From assembly GCA_035293805.1 (NCBI GenBank), contig DATGMD010000046.1, forward strand, positions 67,553 to 131,552: a stretch of 64,000 bases of DNA, in the 5' to 3' direction. A program made the translations under genes and the position numbers. The notes below the pieces were generated by a model, which saw only the letters and a program-made list of their open reading frames with translations, did no database searches and was not told the DNA's origin. Shown piece after piece: positions 41,041-49,484 of this stretch; position 1 is the stretch's first letter, and the number at the start of each line of letters is the position of its first letter. Source of the stretch: JAJPHF01 sp035293805 (GTDB lineage: Bacteria > Chloroflexota > UBA6077 > JAJPHF01).

Positions 41041-42675
41041 TTACTTCAGCTTCATGTCCCAGGCGTAGACGTACTCGTCGCCGCGGGCCTTGAAGTCCAG
41101 GCGGTTGCTCACGCCGTAGGTGTCCTCGTACTGGAGCAGGAATACCATCGGCGCCAGCTCCATGATGCGCGACATCGTCTTGTGCAGCAGGTCCACGCGC
41201 TTGGCGGGGTCGAACTCGCGCGCCGCGGCCACCAGATCGGCGTCGACCTCGGGGTCGGAGAAGTTCACTCGCGGCGTGACCCCCGTCTTGAAGTACTGCT
41301 CCAGGTACTCGCCCGGGTCCTCGACGGCGCCGCGGCCGAGCAGGTAGAACGGCGACCGGCCGGCTTGGATGTCCGGCCAGATCTTGCCCCACTCGGGCGT
41401 CGTCAGCTTGGCCCGAATGCCCACCTGCCCGAGCATGCTCACGATCGCCTCGGCGATCTCCTTGTCCTTCAGGTAGCGGCCGCTCGGCGACTGCAGCTCG
41501 ACGTCCACGCCGTTCGGGAAGCCGGCCTCGGCCAGGAGCTGCTTGGCCTTCGCGGGATCGTAGGTGTACTGCGGCTGGAGGTTCGGGTCGTAGGCGTACA
41601 TGCCCGGCCCGATCGGCGTCTTCAGCACGCTCGCGCGGCCGTTCAAGATGCCCTTGACGATGCCTTCCTTGTCGATCGCGTAGTTCACGGCCTGGCGCAG
41701 CTTCACGTTGTCCCACGGCTTGTAGGCGCTGTTCATGCCCAGGAACATCAGCCGCGTGCCGGGCGCCGACGAGATGTGCGTCTTGCCCGAGTTCGCCACC
41801 TGGTCCACGAGCTGCGGCGGCACGTTCGGGATGACGTCCACCTCGCCGTTCTGCAAGGCCGTCACGGCTGCCTGGGGCTCCTTCATGAAGCGGACGACCA
41901 GCTCGTCGAAGGTGGCCTTGTGCTCGCTGCCCCAGTAGTTCGGGTTCTTCTCCAGCACGACGCGCTGGCCGGGCACGTACTCCTTGAACAGCCAGGGGCC
42001 CGTGCCGATCGGGTGCTTGTCGGCCTCCTCGCTGGAGCCGTACTTGTCGTAGACCGCCTTGCTGGTGATCATGCGGTTGTTCAGGCGGAAGATGAGCGCC
42101 GCGTCCGGCTCCTTCGTGTGCAGGCGCACCGTGTACTTGTCCGGGGCGTCGATGCCGTCCACGTTGCTGAACGTCGAGCGCTGCGCGCTCATCGGGTCGT
42201 CCCGCATGCGCTTGTACGAGTGGACCACGTCGTCGGCCGTAAAGTCGCCGCCGTCGTGGAACTTGACGCCCTGGCGCAGGATAAAGACCCAGGTGTTCGG
42301 GTCCGGATTGGTCCACGAGGTGGCGAGCAGCGGCTCGTTCTGGCTCGTCGCCTCGTTGAACCAGATGAGCGGCTCGAACACGTGCATCCACATGCCATAC
42401 GTGGGGCTCGCGCTGTCGCCGTAGGGGCTGATCGAGACGACCTCGCTGCCCAGCACCTCGGTCACGCGGCTCGGGCCGCCGCTCTGGCTGCTGCCGCCCG
42501 CCTGGGCGCCGCTCGCGGCCGGCGCCTCGCCGCCGCTTGCCGCCGGCGCGTTGCCGCCCGGCGCGGTCCCGATGCTCGGCTTCGGCTGCGCCGGCGCGCA
42601 GGCGACGGCCAGCAGCAACGCCGCCACCACCAGCCGCACGGGGCCATGAATCATCGCGCTACGAAGCGCACGCAT
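41041..42675 (-). CDS. Peptide-type ABC transporter substrate-binding lipoprotein (first of block)
   Basis: 544-residue family-5 binding lipoprotein. The N-terminus MRALRSAMIHGPVRL is followed by a hydrophobic core and lipobox LLAVACAPAQ; then a Gly/Ala/Ser-rich tether. Motifs: TWVFILRQGVKFHDGGDFT, HPIGTGPWLFKEYVPGQRVV, LRQAVNYAIDKEGIVKG and YTYDPAKAKQLLAEAGFPNG. The ATG at 42675 is preceded by GGAGGCAGAACGCG. It is the first transporter gene after the amidohydrolase at 42746 and is paralogous to the protein encoded at 38194-39831. Confidence 0.92.
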   Translation of the reverse strand: MRALRSAMIHGPVRLVVAALLLAVACAPAQPKPSIGTAPGGNAPAASGGEAPAASGAQAGGSSQSGGPSRVTEVLGSEVVSISPYGDSASPTYGMWMHVFEPLIWFNEATSQNEPLLATSWTNPDPNTWVFILRQGVKFHDGGDFTADDVVHSYKRMRDDPMSAQRSTFSNVDGIDAPDKYTVRLHTKEPDAALIFRLNNRMITSKAVYDKYGSSEEADKHPIGTGPWLFKEYVPGQRVVLEKNPNYWGSEHKATFDELVVRFMKEPQAAVTALQNGEVDVIPNVPPQLVDQVANSGKTHISSAPGTRLMFLGMNSAYKPWDNVKLRQAVNYAIDKEGIVKGILNGRASVLKTPIGPGMYAYDPNLQPQYTYDPAKAKQLLAEAGFPNGVDVELQSPSGRYLKDKEIAEAIVSMLGQVGIRAKLTTPEWGKIWPDIQAGRSPFYLLGRGAVEDPGEYLEQYFKTGVTPRVNFSDPEVDADLVAAAREFDPAKRVDLLHKTMSRIMELAPMVFLLQYEDTYGVSNRLDFKARGDEYVYAWDMKLK

Positions 42676-42745
42676 CGCGTTCTGCCTCCATCCACCGCTG
42701 CCTGGGCTACGGATGCGCTAATCATCACACGGCGCTGGAAGCGCG

Positions 42746-44473
42746 TCAATGAATGCAGGCGCAGCCGCAGCTGCCGCTGGCGACCGTCACGCGGCGCACT
42801 GGCGCCTTGCCGTCCGTGGCGCTGTCGCGCGTGTACACCACCTTGCCGCCCGAGATCGTGAGGTCGATCGGCAGGTGGTGGAAGCGCTCGGGCGGGAAGC
42901 TGAACGGATCGTCGCCCAGCACCGTCACGTCGGCCAGCTTGCCGACCTCCAGGCTGCCCAGCTCGTGCTCGCGGAAGGCCGTGTAGGCGGCGTTGATCGT
43001 CTGGCTGCGGAGCGCCTCGGTCCTCGTCAGCGCCTCCTCGCCGCTCAGCTTCACGCCGTTCAGCGTCTCGTGCGCCACGGCGGTGCCCAGGTCGCGCAGC
43101 GGGTCCACGGGGTAGTAGCCCGGCGCGTCCGAGCCGAAGCTGAGCGGGAAACCCTGGTCCCACAGCGTGCGGAAGGGGAAGCCGTGCTCGGTCACGCGGC
43201 GGCCCAGCATCTCGATCAGCGGGTCGCCCATGAAGTAGAGGAACGGCGGGTTGGCGAGCGGCAGGATCTGGAGCGCCTTGGCGCGAGCGATGCGCTCGGG
43301 CGTCATCATCCAGTTGCCCATGTGCTCGACGCGGTGGCGGTGGTCGGTGCGCGGGAACTTGTGCTGCGCCTTCTCGTAGGCCTCCAGGATCATGTCGAGC
43401 GCGACGTCGCCGATGGCGTGCGTGCAGATGCGCATGCCCTGCCGGTGGTAGCGCTCCACCGTGTCGTCCAGCTCGTCCTGCTTGATGCGGATGAGCCCCG
43501 GGTGGCGCTCGCCGTCGATCACCAGCTCGTCGCTGAAGGCGGCGTTCTTGCCGGTGAAGCCGCCGTCGATGCTCATCTTGATGCCGCCGACCTGCAGCCA
43601 CTCCGAGCCGAAGCCCTGGATGAAGCCCGTGTCCAGCAGGCTCCACTTCTCGAACGCCGACTCGATGACGCGGATCAGCATCGACACGCGCACCGGCAGG
43701 CGGCCCTGCCGGGCGAGGAGCTGGTAGGCCAGCACCTCTTCCTTGCTGATGATGATGTCGTGGATGCCTGTCACGCCGCGGCGCAGGCAGTGCTCCAGCT
43801 CGATGGCGATGCGCTCGGCCAGCTCGACCGGCTCGACGCCCGAGTCCTTCGCCTTGATGAGGAACTGCGCCCGCTCGCGGAACACGCCCGTCGGCTCGCC
43901 GGTGTTCAGGTCCTTCACGACCGTGCCGCCCTGCGGGTTCGGCGTGTCGCCGGTGATGCCGCGCTCCTTGATCGCCAGCGAGTTCGTGACGATCACGTGG
44001 GCGCCGAACGAGATCCAGCAGGGATTGTTCGGCGCCGCCGCGTCTAGCTCCGCCTTCGTCGGCAGGCGCCCCTCGCCCAGGCGGAAGTCCTGGAGCGGGC
44101 TGCCGCGCCCGACGACCCACTGGCCGGGCGGCGTGTTCTGCGCCTGCTCGCGCAGCCGGTCGAGGATGTCCGGGACCGTCCTAATCGACGGGTCGTAGAA
44201 GTCGCGGCACTCGGCGGCGTTCACCGCGCGGCCCGCGTCGCTCGCCAGGTGGACGTGGCAGTCGGTCAGGCCCGGCAGCGTCGGCCGCCCGTCGAGGTCG
44301 ATCACCTCCGTGCCGTCGCCCGCTAGCCGCAGCACATCGTCGTCCGCGCCGACCGCCAGAATCCGGCCGTCGCGGATCGCCACCGCCTGCGCCACGCTGT
44401 TCTGCGCATCCATCGTCAGCACGCGCCCACCTGTCAACACCAGGTCCGGCGCCAGTCTTCCTCGCTCCGCCAT
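42746..44473 (-). CDS. YtcJ/Amidohydro_3-type amidohydrolase (copy 1)
   Basis: 575-residue metal-dependent amidohydrolase of the YtcJ group, which hydrolyses amides or N-acyl compounds. Features: composite N-terminal sheet LVLTGGRVLTMDAQNSVAQA, metal ligands in LTDCHVHLASD, the HDIIISKEE segment, ICTHAIGDVALDMILEAYE, HRHRVEHMGNWMM, LSFGSDAPGYYPVDPL and C-terminal LEVGKLADVTVLGDDPF. The chain ends in a cysteine cluster, SGSCGCACIH, absent from its paralogue at 46096. The ATG at 44473 is chosen over the GTG at 44482. Co-directional with the binding-protein gene downstream, which suggests that imported compounds are the substrate. Confidence 0.88.
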   Translation of the reverse strand: MAERGRLAPDLVLTGGRVLTMDAQNSVAQAVAIRDGRILAVGADDDVLRLAGDGTEVIDLDGRPTLPGLTDCHVHLASDAGRAVNAAECRDFYDPSIRTVPDILDRLREQAQNTPPGQWVVGRGSPLQDFRLGEGRLPTKAELDAAAPNNPCWISFGAHVIVTNSLAIKERGITGDTPNPQGGTVVKDLNTGEPTGVFRERAQFLIKAKDSGVEPVELAERIAIELEHCLRRGVTGIHDIIISKEEVLAYQLLARQGRLPVRVSMLIRVIESAFEKWSLLDTGFIQGFGSEWLQVGGIKMSIDGGFTGKNAAFSDELVIDGERHPGLIRIKQDELDDTVERYHRQGMRICTHAIGDVALDMILEAYEKAQHKFPRTDHRHRVEHMGNWMMTPERIARAKALQILPLANPPFLYFMGDPLIEMLGRRVTEHGFPFRTLWDQGFPLSFGSDAPGYYPVDPLRDLGTAVAHETLNGVKLSGEEALTRTEALRSQTINAAYTAFREHELGSLEVGKLADVTVLGDDPFSFPPERFHHLPIDLTISGGKVVYTRDSATDGKAPVRRVTVASGSCGCACIH

Positions 44474-44531
44474 TGTCGCCACCCTTCTTCCTCACGGCTT
44501 GCCGGCGTGTTAGGCGGCCGGGGCGACGTAG

Positions 44532-44552
44532 GGGCGGGTCTCGTGCCCGCCC
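44532..44552 (-). terminator. Hairpin in the gap between M20 peptidase and amidohydrolase genes
   Basis: Stem GGGCGGG/CCCGCCC with loop TCTCGTG, about 70 nt past the M20 stop, in the 148-bp gap 44474-44621. A related sequence (GTAGGGCACGGGCTCGT) lies at 37204-37220, so it may be one more dispersed repeat. No T-run. Confidence 0.4.
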
Positions 44553-44621
44553 GCGGCCGCTAGGCCGCCATTCCGGCGTGGCCTGATCGCTTCATCAACC
44601 TGCAACCGCTTCAGCTCCCGC

Positions 44622-45929
44622 CTACCTGAGTAGCAGCAAACACATCAGCGCGTAGATCTTCACGTTCTGGATCAAGTCCTCGATGCCGCACCACTCGTTC
44701 GGCCGGTGGCCGGAGTCGTTGCCCATCGAGAAGTTCACGATCGGCACGCCCGCGTCGAGCAGGATCCAGCGCGAGTCGCTGGTCGCCTCCATGCCCTCGG
44801 GGCGCGGGTCGACGCCCGTGACCTCCTGAACGGCGCGGCTCATCCAGCGCACCAGCGGCTCCTCGGGCTGCACGAACGACGGCCGCGCCAGGTTCGTCAG
44901 CTCCACGTCCACGTCGCCGATGCCGGGATCGCGCGCCCGCGCCTCGGCCAGCACGTCGCGCACGCGGCCCAGCACCGTCTCGTGCGTCATGCCCGGCGGG
45001 TAGCGCACGTCCACGGTGATCGAGCAGCGGTCGGGCACCACGTTTACCTTGAAGCCGCCCTGGATGACGTTCACGCTCGCCACCGGCGGGCTGGCGACGA
45101 CCGGATGCGGCTCCCAGCTGGGGAAGCTCAGGTCCTCGATGATCGGCGCCAGGCGGCACATGCTGAGGATGGCGTTCACGCCGCGCGTCTTCGCCGCCGT
45201 GTGCGAGGTGCGGCCGCGCGTGGTGAGCTTCAGGTTCACCCAGCCCTTGTGCCCGATGGTCACGCGGTTCGGGTAGCCCTCGCCGTAGATCGCGTAGTCG
45301 GCGTGGATTAGATCGCGGTCGATCAGCTGCGCGATGCCCAGGTGGCCGCCCATCTCCTCGTCGGCCACGGCGGCGATCTGCGCCTCGCCCCGCACCGGCG
45401 CCCCCGCGTCTTGCAGCGCCCGCAGCGCTTGCAGCGCCGCGGCCAGGCCCAGCTTGCAGTCCTTCGCCCCGCGCCCCCAGATGCGCCCATCCGCGATCTC
45501 GGCCGAGAACGGCGGGTACGTCCACTCGCTCGGGTCGCCCACCGGCACCGTGTCGATGTGCGCGTAGAACAGCAGCGACGGGCCGTCGGCGAACCGCAGC
45601 TTGCCGAGCGCGTTGCCGCGGCGCGGCGCCGTCTCGACCTCCTCCACGGCCATGCCCAGCGCCCGCATCGCGCGCGCCGAGTAGGCGGCCATCTCAAGCT
45701 CGTAGCCCTCGCTCGGGTTCACGCTCGGAATGCGCACCATCTCGCGCAGCAGCTCGATCGTCTGCTCGCGCTGCTGGTCGATCACCGCGAACACCGCGCG
45801 CCGCGCCTCCTCGACCTCACGCAGCCGCGCCGTGATTGCCGCCTCCGTCTCGGCCAGCGGCGGGATCGGCGGCACCGCCCGCGTCCACTGCCGGTCCAGC
45901 TCGATCAGCCGCGCCTGTAGTTCGTCCAT
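44622..45929 (-). CDS. M20-family metallopeptidase/deacylase (ArgE/DapE-like)
   Basis: 435-residue di-zinc hydrolase. Metal and catalytic motifs are complete: His124 and Asp126 in YAHIDTVPVG, bridging Asp157 in WGRGAKDCKLG, Glu191-Glu192 in VADEEMGGH, Asp in YAIYGEGYPN region and the C-terminal His in NFSMGNDSGHRPNEW. The lid/dimer domain begins near residue 217 (VTIGHKGWVNLKLTTRGRTS). An N-terminal helical extension of about 60 residues precedes the catalytic domain. It likely releases amino acids from acylated substrates or dipeptides. Encoded between two YtcJ-type amidohydrolases. Confidence 0.92.
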   Translation of the reverse strand: MDELQARLIELDRQWTRAVPPIPPLAETEAAITARLREVEEARRAVFAVIDQQREQTIELLREMVRIPSVNPSEGYELEMAAYSARAMRALGMAVEEVETAPRRGNALGKLRFADGPSLLFYAHIDTVPVGDPSEWTYPPFSAEIADGRIWGRGAKDCKLGLAAALQALRALQDAGAPVRGEAQIAAVADEEMGGHLGIAQLIDRDLIHADYAIYGEGYPNRVTIGHKGWVNLKLTTRGRTSHTAAKTRGVNAILSMCRLAPIIEDLSFPSWEPHPVVASPPVASVNVIQGGFKVNVVPDRCSITVDVRYPPGMTHETVLGRVRDVLAEARARDPGIGDVDVELTNLARPSFVQPEEPLVRWMSRAVQEVTGVDPRPEGMEATSDSRWILLDAGVPIVNFSMGNDSGHRPNEWCGIEDLIQNVKIYALMCLLLLR

Positions 45930-46095
45930 ATCTAGCTCTCAGCTCTCAGCCTTCAGCGGTCAGCCTTCGGCGGTCAGCGGTCAGCCATTCGGTCGCGGGC
46001 ACGAGCGGCCGTGTGTCGCCATAGCTCAGCGACAACAGCCGGGAAGATGAGTCGCTCGTTGCGCCCCTGTCTGCTGATGGCTGACCGCTGACAAC
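45930..46095. repeat. GCTGA-type repeat array between M20 and second amidohydrolase genes
   Basis: The junction is filled with variants of TCAGCGGTCAGCC and CTCTCAGCCTTCAG (45930-45992) and ends in GCTGATGGCTGACCGCTGACA (46072-46091). The same family occurs at 47735, 57290, 61847 and 63073. Confidence 0.75.
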
Positions 46096-47727
46096 TTACC
46101 GGCTATGCACCACCTTGCCCTGCACGAGCGTCAGGTCCACCGGAATGTCCTTTAGCTCCTGGGGCGCGACGGCCAGCGGGTCGCGGCCGAGCACGGCGAT
46201 GTCGGCCAGCTTGCCCGGCTCCAGCGTGCCCAGGCGGTGCTCCTCGAAGCCCACGAAGGCCGCGTTGGCGGTCGCCGCGCGCAGGCCGTCGAGCACGCCG
46301 ATCTGCTCCTCCGGCGAGATGACCGTGCCGCGCATCGTCTGGCGGCTCACGGCGTTGCCGATGTCGCGCAGCAGGTCGATCGGCCAGTAGCCCGGCGCGT
46401 CCGAGCCGAACACCAGCGGGCTGCCGTTGGCGATCAGCGAGCGGAAGGGGAAGCCCGCCTCCATGCGGTGGCGGCCGAGGGTGCCGAGCGCCGTCTCGCC
46501 CAGGTGGTGGAAGAACGAGGGGTTGGGCACCGGGATGGCCTGGATCTCGCGCACCTGCGCCATGCGCTCGCGCGTCATCATCCAGTTGCCCAGGTGCTCG
46601 ATGCGGTGGCGGTGGTCGTGGCGGGGCAGGCGGCGCTGCGCCTTCGCGTAGGCCTCCAGCACCATGTCCATCGCCCGGTCGCCCATCGCGTGCGTGCAGA
46701 TGCGCATGCCCGCCTGGTGGTAGCGCCAGACCGTGTCCTCTAGCTCGTCCGTCTCGATGCGGATCAGCCCGCAGTTGTCCGGCTCGCCCTCCAGCGGCTC
46801 GTAGAAGGCCGCGTTGCGGCCCGTGAAGCCGCCGTCCACGCTCATCTTGATGCCGCCGAGCTTCAGGAACTCGTTGCCGAGCCCCTGCACCAGCCCCAGG
46901 TCGAGCAGGCTCTCCTTCGAGAAGTGCGACTCGATCACTCGCACCAGCATGTGGACCCGCGCCGACAGGCGCCCGCTGGCCGCGAGGCTCTGGTAGGCGC
47001 GCACCTCGTCGGGATGCGTGATGATGTCGTGGACCGAGGTGACGCCGCGGGCGAGCGTCTGGCGCAGCAGCGCCAGGATGCCCTCCTCCAGCGACGGCGC
47101 GCCCGGCGCCACCCGCTTCACCAGCGCCTGCGCGCGCTCCTTCAGCACGCCGGTCGGCTCGCCCGCGGCGTCGCGCTCGATCTCGCCGCCCGCCGGGTCC
47201 GGCGTGTCGCGCGTGATGCCGGCGGCGGCCAGCGCGCGGCTGTTGGCAACCGTGATGTGCGCGCCGAAGTAGACGAACGCGGGATGGTTCGGCACTGCCG
47301 CATCCAGCTCGGCCCGCGTGGGGCGCCGCTGCTCGGCCAGGCGGAACTCCTGCATGGGGCTGCCGTGGGCGACCACCCAGCCGTCGGGCGGCGTGTTCGC
47401 CGCGGCCGCCCGCATGCGCTCTAGGATGTCGCCCACGGTGCCGACGTCGGCGTAGAAGTCGCGCACCTCGACGTGGTGGGCCACCGACGCCTCGCCGGCC
47501 AGGTGGACGTGCGTGTCCACCAGCCCCGGCACCGCCGTGCGGCCCTCCAGGTTGATCGCCTCGGTGCGCGCCCCGGCCAGGCCCTCGATCTCGCGGCTGG
47601 TACCCACGGCGACGATCTTGCCGTCCTTGATCGCCAGCGCCTCGGCCGTCGTGTTGGCGCGGTCCATGGTGAGCAGGCGGCCGTTCAGCAGCAGCAGGTC
47701 GGGCGCGAGCGCATCGGCAACGGGCAT
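46096..47727 (-). CDS. YtcJ/Amidohydro_3-type amidohydrolase (copy 2)
   Basis: 543-residue paralogue of the enzyme at 42746-44473, with the same blocks: LLLNGRLLTMDRANTTAEA, LVDTHVHLAGEAS, SVHDIITHPDEV, KLGGIKMSVDGGFTGRNAAF, ICTHAMGDRAMDMVLEAYA, HRHRIEHLGNWMM and LVFGSDAPGYWPIDLLRD. It lacks the C-terminal Cys cluster of copy 1. The ATG at 47727 follows GGAGGCGATC; the frame is open further upstream only through repeat sequence. It is the first gene of the minus-strand scavenging block. The two copies probably arose by duplication with different amide specificity. Confidence 0.88.
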   Translation of the reverse strand: MPVADALAPDLLLLNGRLLTMDRANTTAEALAIKDGKIVAVGTSREIEGLAGARTEAINLEGRTAVPGLVDTHVHLAGEASVAHHVEVRDFYADVGTVGDILERMRAAAANTPPDGWVVAHGSPMQEFRLAEQRRPTRAELDAAVPNHPAFVYFGAHITVANSRALAAAGITRDTPDPAGGEIERDAAGEPTGVLKERAQALVKRVAPGAPSLEEGILALLRQTLARGVTSVHDIITHPDEVRAYQSLAASGRLSARVHMLVRVIESHFSKESLLDLGLVQGLGNEFLKLGGIKMSVDGGFTGRNAAFYEPLEGEPDNCGLIRIETDELEDTVWRYHQAGMRICTHAMGDRAMDMVLEAYAKAQRRLPRHDHRHRIEHLGNWMMTRERMAQVREIQAIPVPNPSFFHHLGETALGTLGRHRMEAGFPFRSLIANGSPLVFGSDAPGYWPIDLLRDIGNAVSRQTMRGTVISPEEQIGVLDGLRAATANAAFVGFEEHRLGTLEPGKLADIAVLGRDPLAVAPQELKDIPVDLTLVQGKVVHSR

Positions 47728-47734
47728 GATCGCC

Positions 47735-47850
47735 TCCGGCAAAGCTGTCAGCCGTCGGCTCTCAGCGATCGGCCGGCACCGCAACGCCGGACGCGAGCTG
47801 ACGGCTGACAGCTGATAGCTGATCGCTGATCGCTGCGAGATGGGCGAGTC
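47735..47850. repeat. GCTGA-type repeat array upstream of second amidohydrolase gene
   Basis: Contains GCTGTCAGCCGTCGGCTCTC and GAGCTGACGGCTGACAGCTG followed by ATAGCTGATCGCTGATCGCT. It occupies the position where the promoter of the scavenging block would be expected. Confidence 0.7.
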
Positions 47851-47969
47851 TACCACTCGCCGAAACGGAGCCGCAAACCGTTAAGTCGCCGCACCCTTGC
47901 TTTCGCCGAATACGGCCGGGAACGCTGCGCGCCGTCGCCCGGCGCGCGGCTGGCAAGGCGTGGCGGTGC

Positions 47970-47975
47970 TATACT
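47970..47975 (+). promoter_or_regulatory. -10-like element TATACT before Yip1-like gene
   Basis: TGCTATACTGCC, 33 nt upstream of the ATG at 48008. Same TGCTATACTGC context as the element before the ECF sigma gene. -35 not clear. Confidence 0.4.
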
Positions 47976-48007
47976 GCCCGCCGGACAGCACCCCGGGAGG
48001 CACGGGC

Positions 48008-48562
48008 ATGGTAGAAGGGCGCGGCCTGGTCGAGCGCATGCGCCGGGCGGCGCTGCTCGACGCGACGCTCTACGATGAGGTGGAGCACGACCAGTCGGCG
48101 CTGCCCGAGGCCGTCCTGGTCGTGGTGATCGCCGCCGTCGCCTCGCTGCTGGGCAACCTGCTGAACGTCTTCGAGCAGGGGCCGCGCCACGTCGGCCTGG
48201 TGTCCGAGATCGCGTCGATGCTCGCCAACTGGGTCGTCTGGTCCTACGTCACCTACTTCGTCGGCACCCGCCTGTTCGGGGGCACGGCCACCCCCGGCGA
48301 GATGCTCCGGGCGCTCGGCTTCGCGATGTCGCCCGGCGCCCTGAATATCCTGGGAGCAGTGCCTTGCGTGGGCGGCCTGATCCGCGTTGCCGTCCTGATC
48401 TGGATCCTGGTCGCCGGCGTGGTCGCGGTCCGGGCGGCGCAGGACTGCACGAACGCCGACGCGCTCGGCACGGTCGTCGTGGGCGGCATGGTAATGCTCG
48501 GGCTCTTCGTTCTCCAGCTCCTCGTCCTCGGCGCCCTCGGCGTAACGGTACGCCTGCTGTGA
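48008..48562 (+). CDS. Yip1-domain membrane protein
   Basis: 184-residue polytopic protein with five hydrophobic helices: an amphipathic N-terminus (LVERMRRAALLDATLYDEVE), then helices around VVIAAVASLLGNLL, MLANWVVWSYVTYFVG, ALGFAMSPGALNILG, LIWILVAGVVAVRAA and VVVGGMVMLGLFVLQLLVLG. The order and the FVGTRLFGGTATPGEMLR loop fit the bacterial Yip1 family. Cellular role unknown in bacteria. ATG with GGGAGG eight bases upstream. Its stop lies within the first copy of a 36-bp direct repeat. Convergent with the glycosyltransferase gene at 48651. Confidence 0.8.
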   Translation: MVEGRGLVERMRRAALLDATLYDEVEHDQSALPEAVLVVVIAAVASLLGNLLNVFEQGPRHVGLVSEIASMLANWVVWSYVTYFVGTRLFGGTATPGEMLRALGFAMSPGALNILGAVPCVGGLIRVAVLIWILVAGVVAVRAAQDCTNADALGTVVVGGMVMLGLFVLQLLVLGALGVTVRLL

Positions 48563-48667
48563 GCCGGCCGCCCTCTTCCTATTGCCGTTGAGTGGCTGGC
48601 CGAGGGCCGGCTCGCCTGGCGCTGCTCCAGCTGAGCCGGCCGCCCTCTTCCTACTGCCGTTGAGTGG
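48560..48667. repeat. Two 36-bp direct repeats separated by 36 bp
   Basis: Copies at 48560-48595 and 48632-48667 differ at one base (T/C). The spacer 48596-48631 is also 36 bp. The first copy contains the TGA of the Yip1-like gene, the second the last codons of the convergent glycosyltransferase gene. No third copy or cas gene is present, so it is not called CRISPR. Confidence 0.8.
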
Positions 48668-49484
48668 GCGGCGTCGCCGTGGACCGGCCGCCGACGCGCT
48701 CCACCAGCTCCCGCAGCCGCGCGCGCGTGTTCGCAATCAGCTCGTTCTCGTTCGGGTGCCACTCGGCCCGCTGATGGTAGTCCAGGTGGTACGTCACCAC
48801 GTCGTCGAGCACCGCCGACGAGCGCCCGAGCATCCCGAACAGCTCCGACAGGAACACGCTCTCCCAGACCTTGCCGCGCGTGCGCTTCGCGTCGAGCACG
48901 TCCACCGTGGTGCCGTAATACTCTAGTAAGATGCGGCGAACCACGTCGTCCTGGTAGATCAGCCCGCCTGGCGTGTAGTGCGCGCGCTCGCCAAACGGGA
49001 TTCCCGCCACACCGTAGTTCTTGCACACGGGGGCCACGTAGCCCCAGTTGTCTAACCCGCGCGCCCGTTCGCACAGGCGGGCCAACGTGCCCGCTGGCAG
49101 CACCACGTCGTCGTCCATGAACACCAGGAACGGCCCCGGCAGCGCCTCCAGCAGCCGCTGGCGGCCGGCGCTGAACGCCCGCTCCTTCTCGCGCGAGTAC
49201 TCGTACTCGCAGACGATCTGGCGGTCGAACGCCAGTCGCAGGGCGAACACCACGTCGTCGCGCCGCACGACCGGGCTGGGCGACGTGTCCACGATGTGAA
49301 CGCGCAGCTGGCAGTGCTCCTGCATCAACAGGCTCACCAGCACCATGCTGAGCGTGGGTTTCCCCTTCGTGAGAATGCCGACTCCCACCGGCGGCCCCGG
49401 CCGCGCCGGGCGCTCGCCGGCGCGATGGTCGCCCGGCGCGGCCGCCGGCCCGTTCCCCGGCGGCATGGATGGTACGGTATTCAT
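48651..49484 (-). CDS. Family-2 glycosyltransferase
   Basis: 277-residue GT-A fold protein. An N-terminal Pro-rich tail (1-30) leads to VGVGILTKGKPTLSMVLVSL; the DxD-type motif lies in FLVFMDDDVVLPAGTLARL; a mobile-loop region follows (WGYVAPVCKNYGVAGIPF). No membrane helix. It probably adds a sugar to a lipid-linked glycan on the cytoplasmic side. Its ATG overlaps the stop of the WecG/TagA gene by four bases, so both should act in one pathway. The last codons lie in a 36-bp repeat. Confidence 0.8.
   Translation of the reverse strand: MNTVPSMPPGNGPAAAPGDHRAGERPARPGPPVGVGILTKGKPTLSMVLVSLLMQEHCQLRVHIVDTSPSPVVRRDDVVFALRLAFDRQIVCEYEYSREKERAFSAGRQRLLEALPGPFLVFMDDDVVLPAGTLARLCERARGLDNWGYVAPVCKNYGVAGIPFGERAHYTPGGLIYQDDVVRRILLEYYGTTVDVLDAKRTRGKVWESVFLSELFGMLGRSSAVLDDVVTYHLDYHQRAEWHPNENELIANTRARLRELVERVGGRSTATPPTQRQ

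Noticed and set aside
40999..42861. 620-residue plus-strand open frame antisense to the first binding-protein gene
   Set aside because: Shadow of the minus-strand gene with its lipobox and family-5 motifs. No ribosome site and no recognisable domain.
48560..48667. CRISPR array
   Set aside because: Only two repeat units, both overlapping gene ends, and no cas genes in the window. Kept as a direct repeat only.
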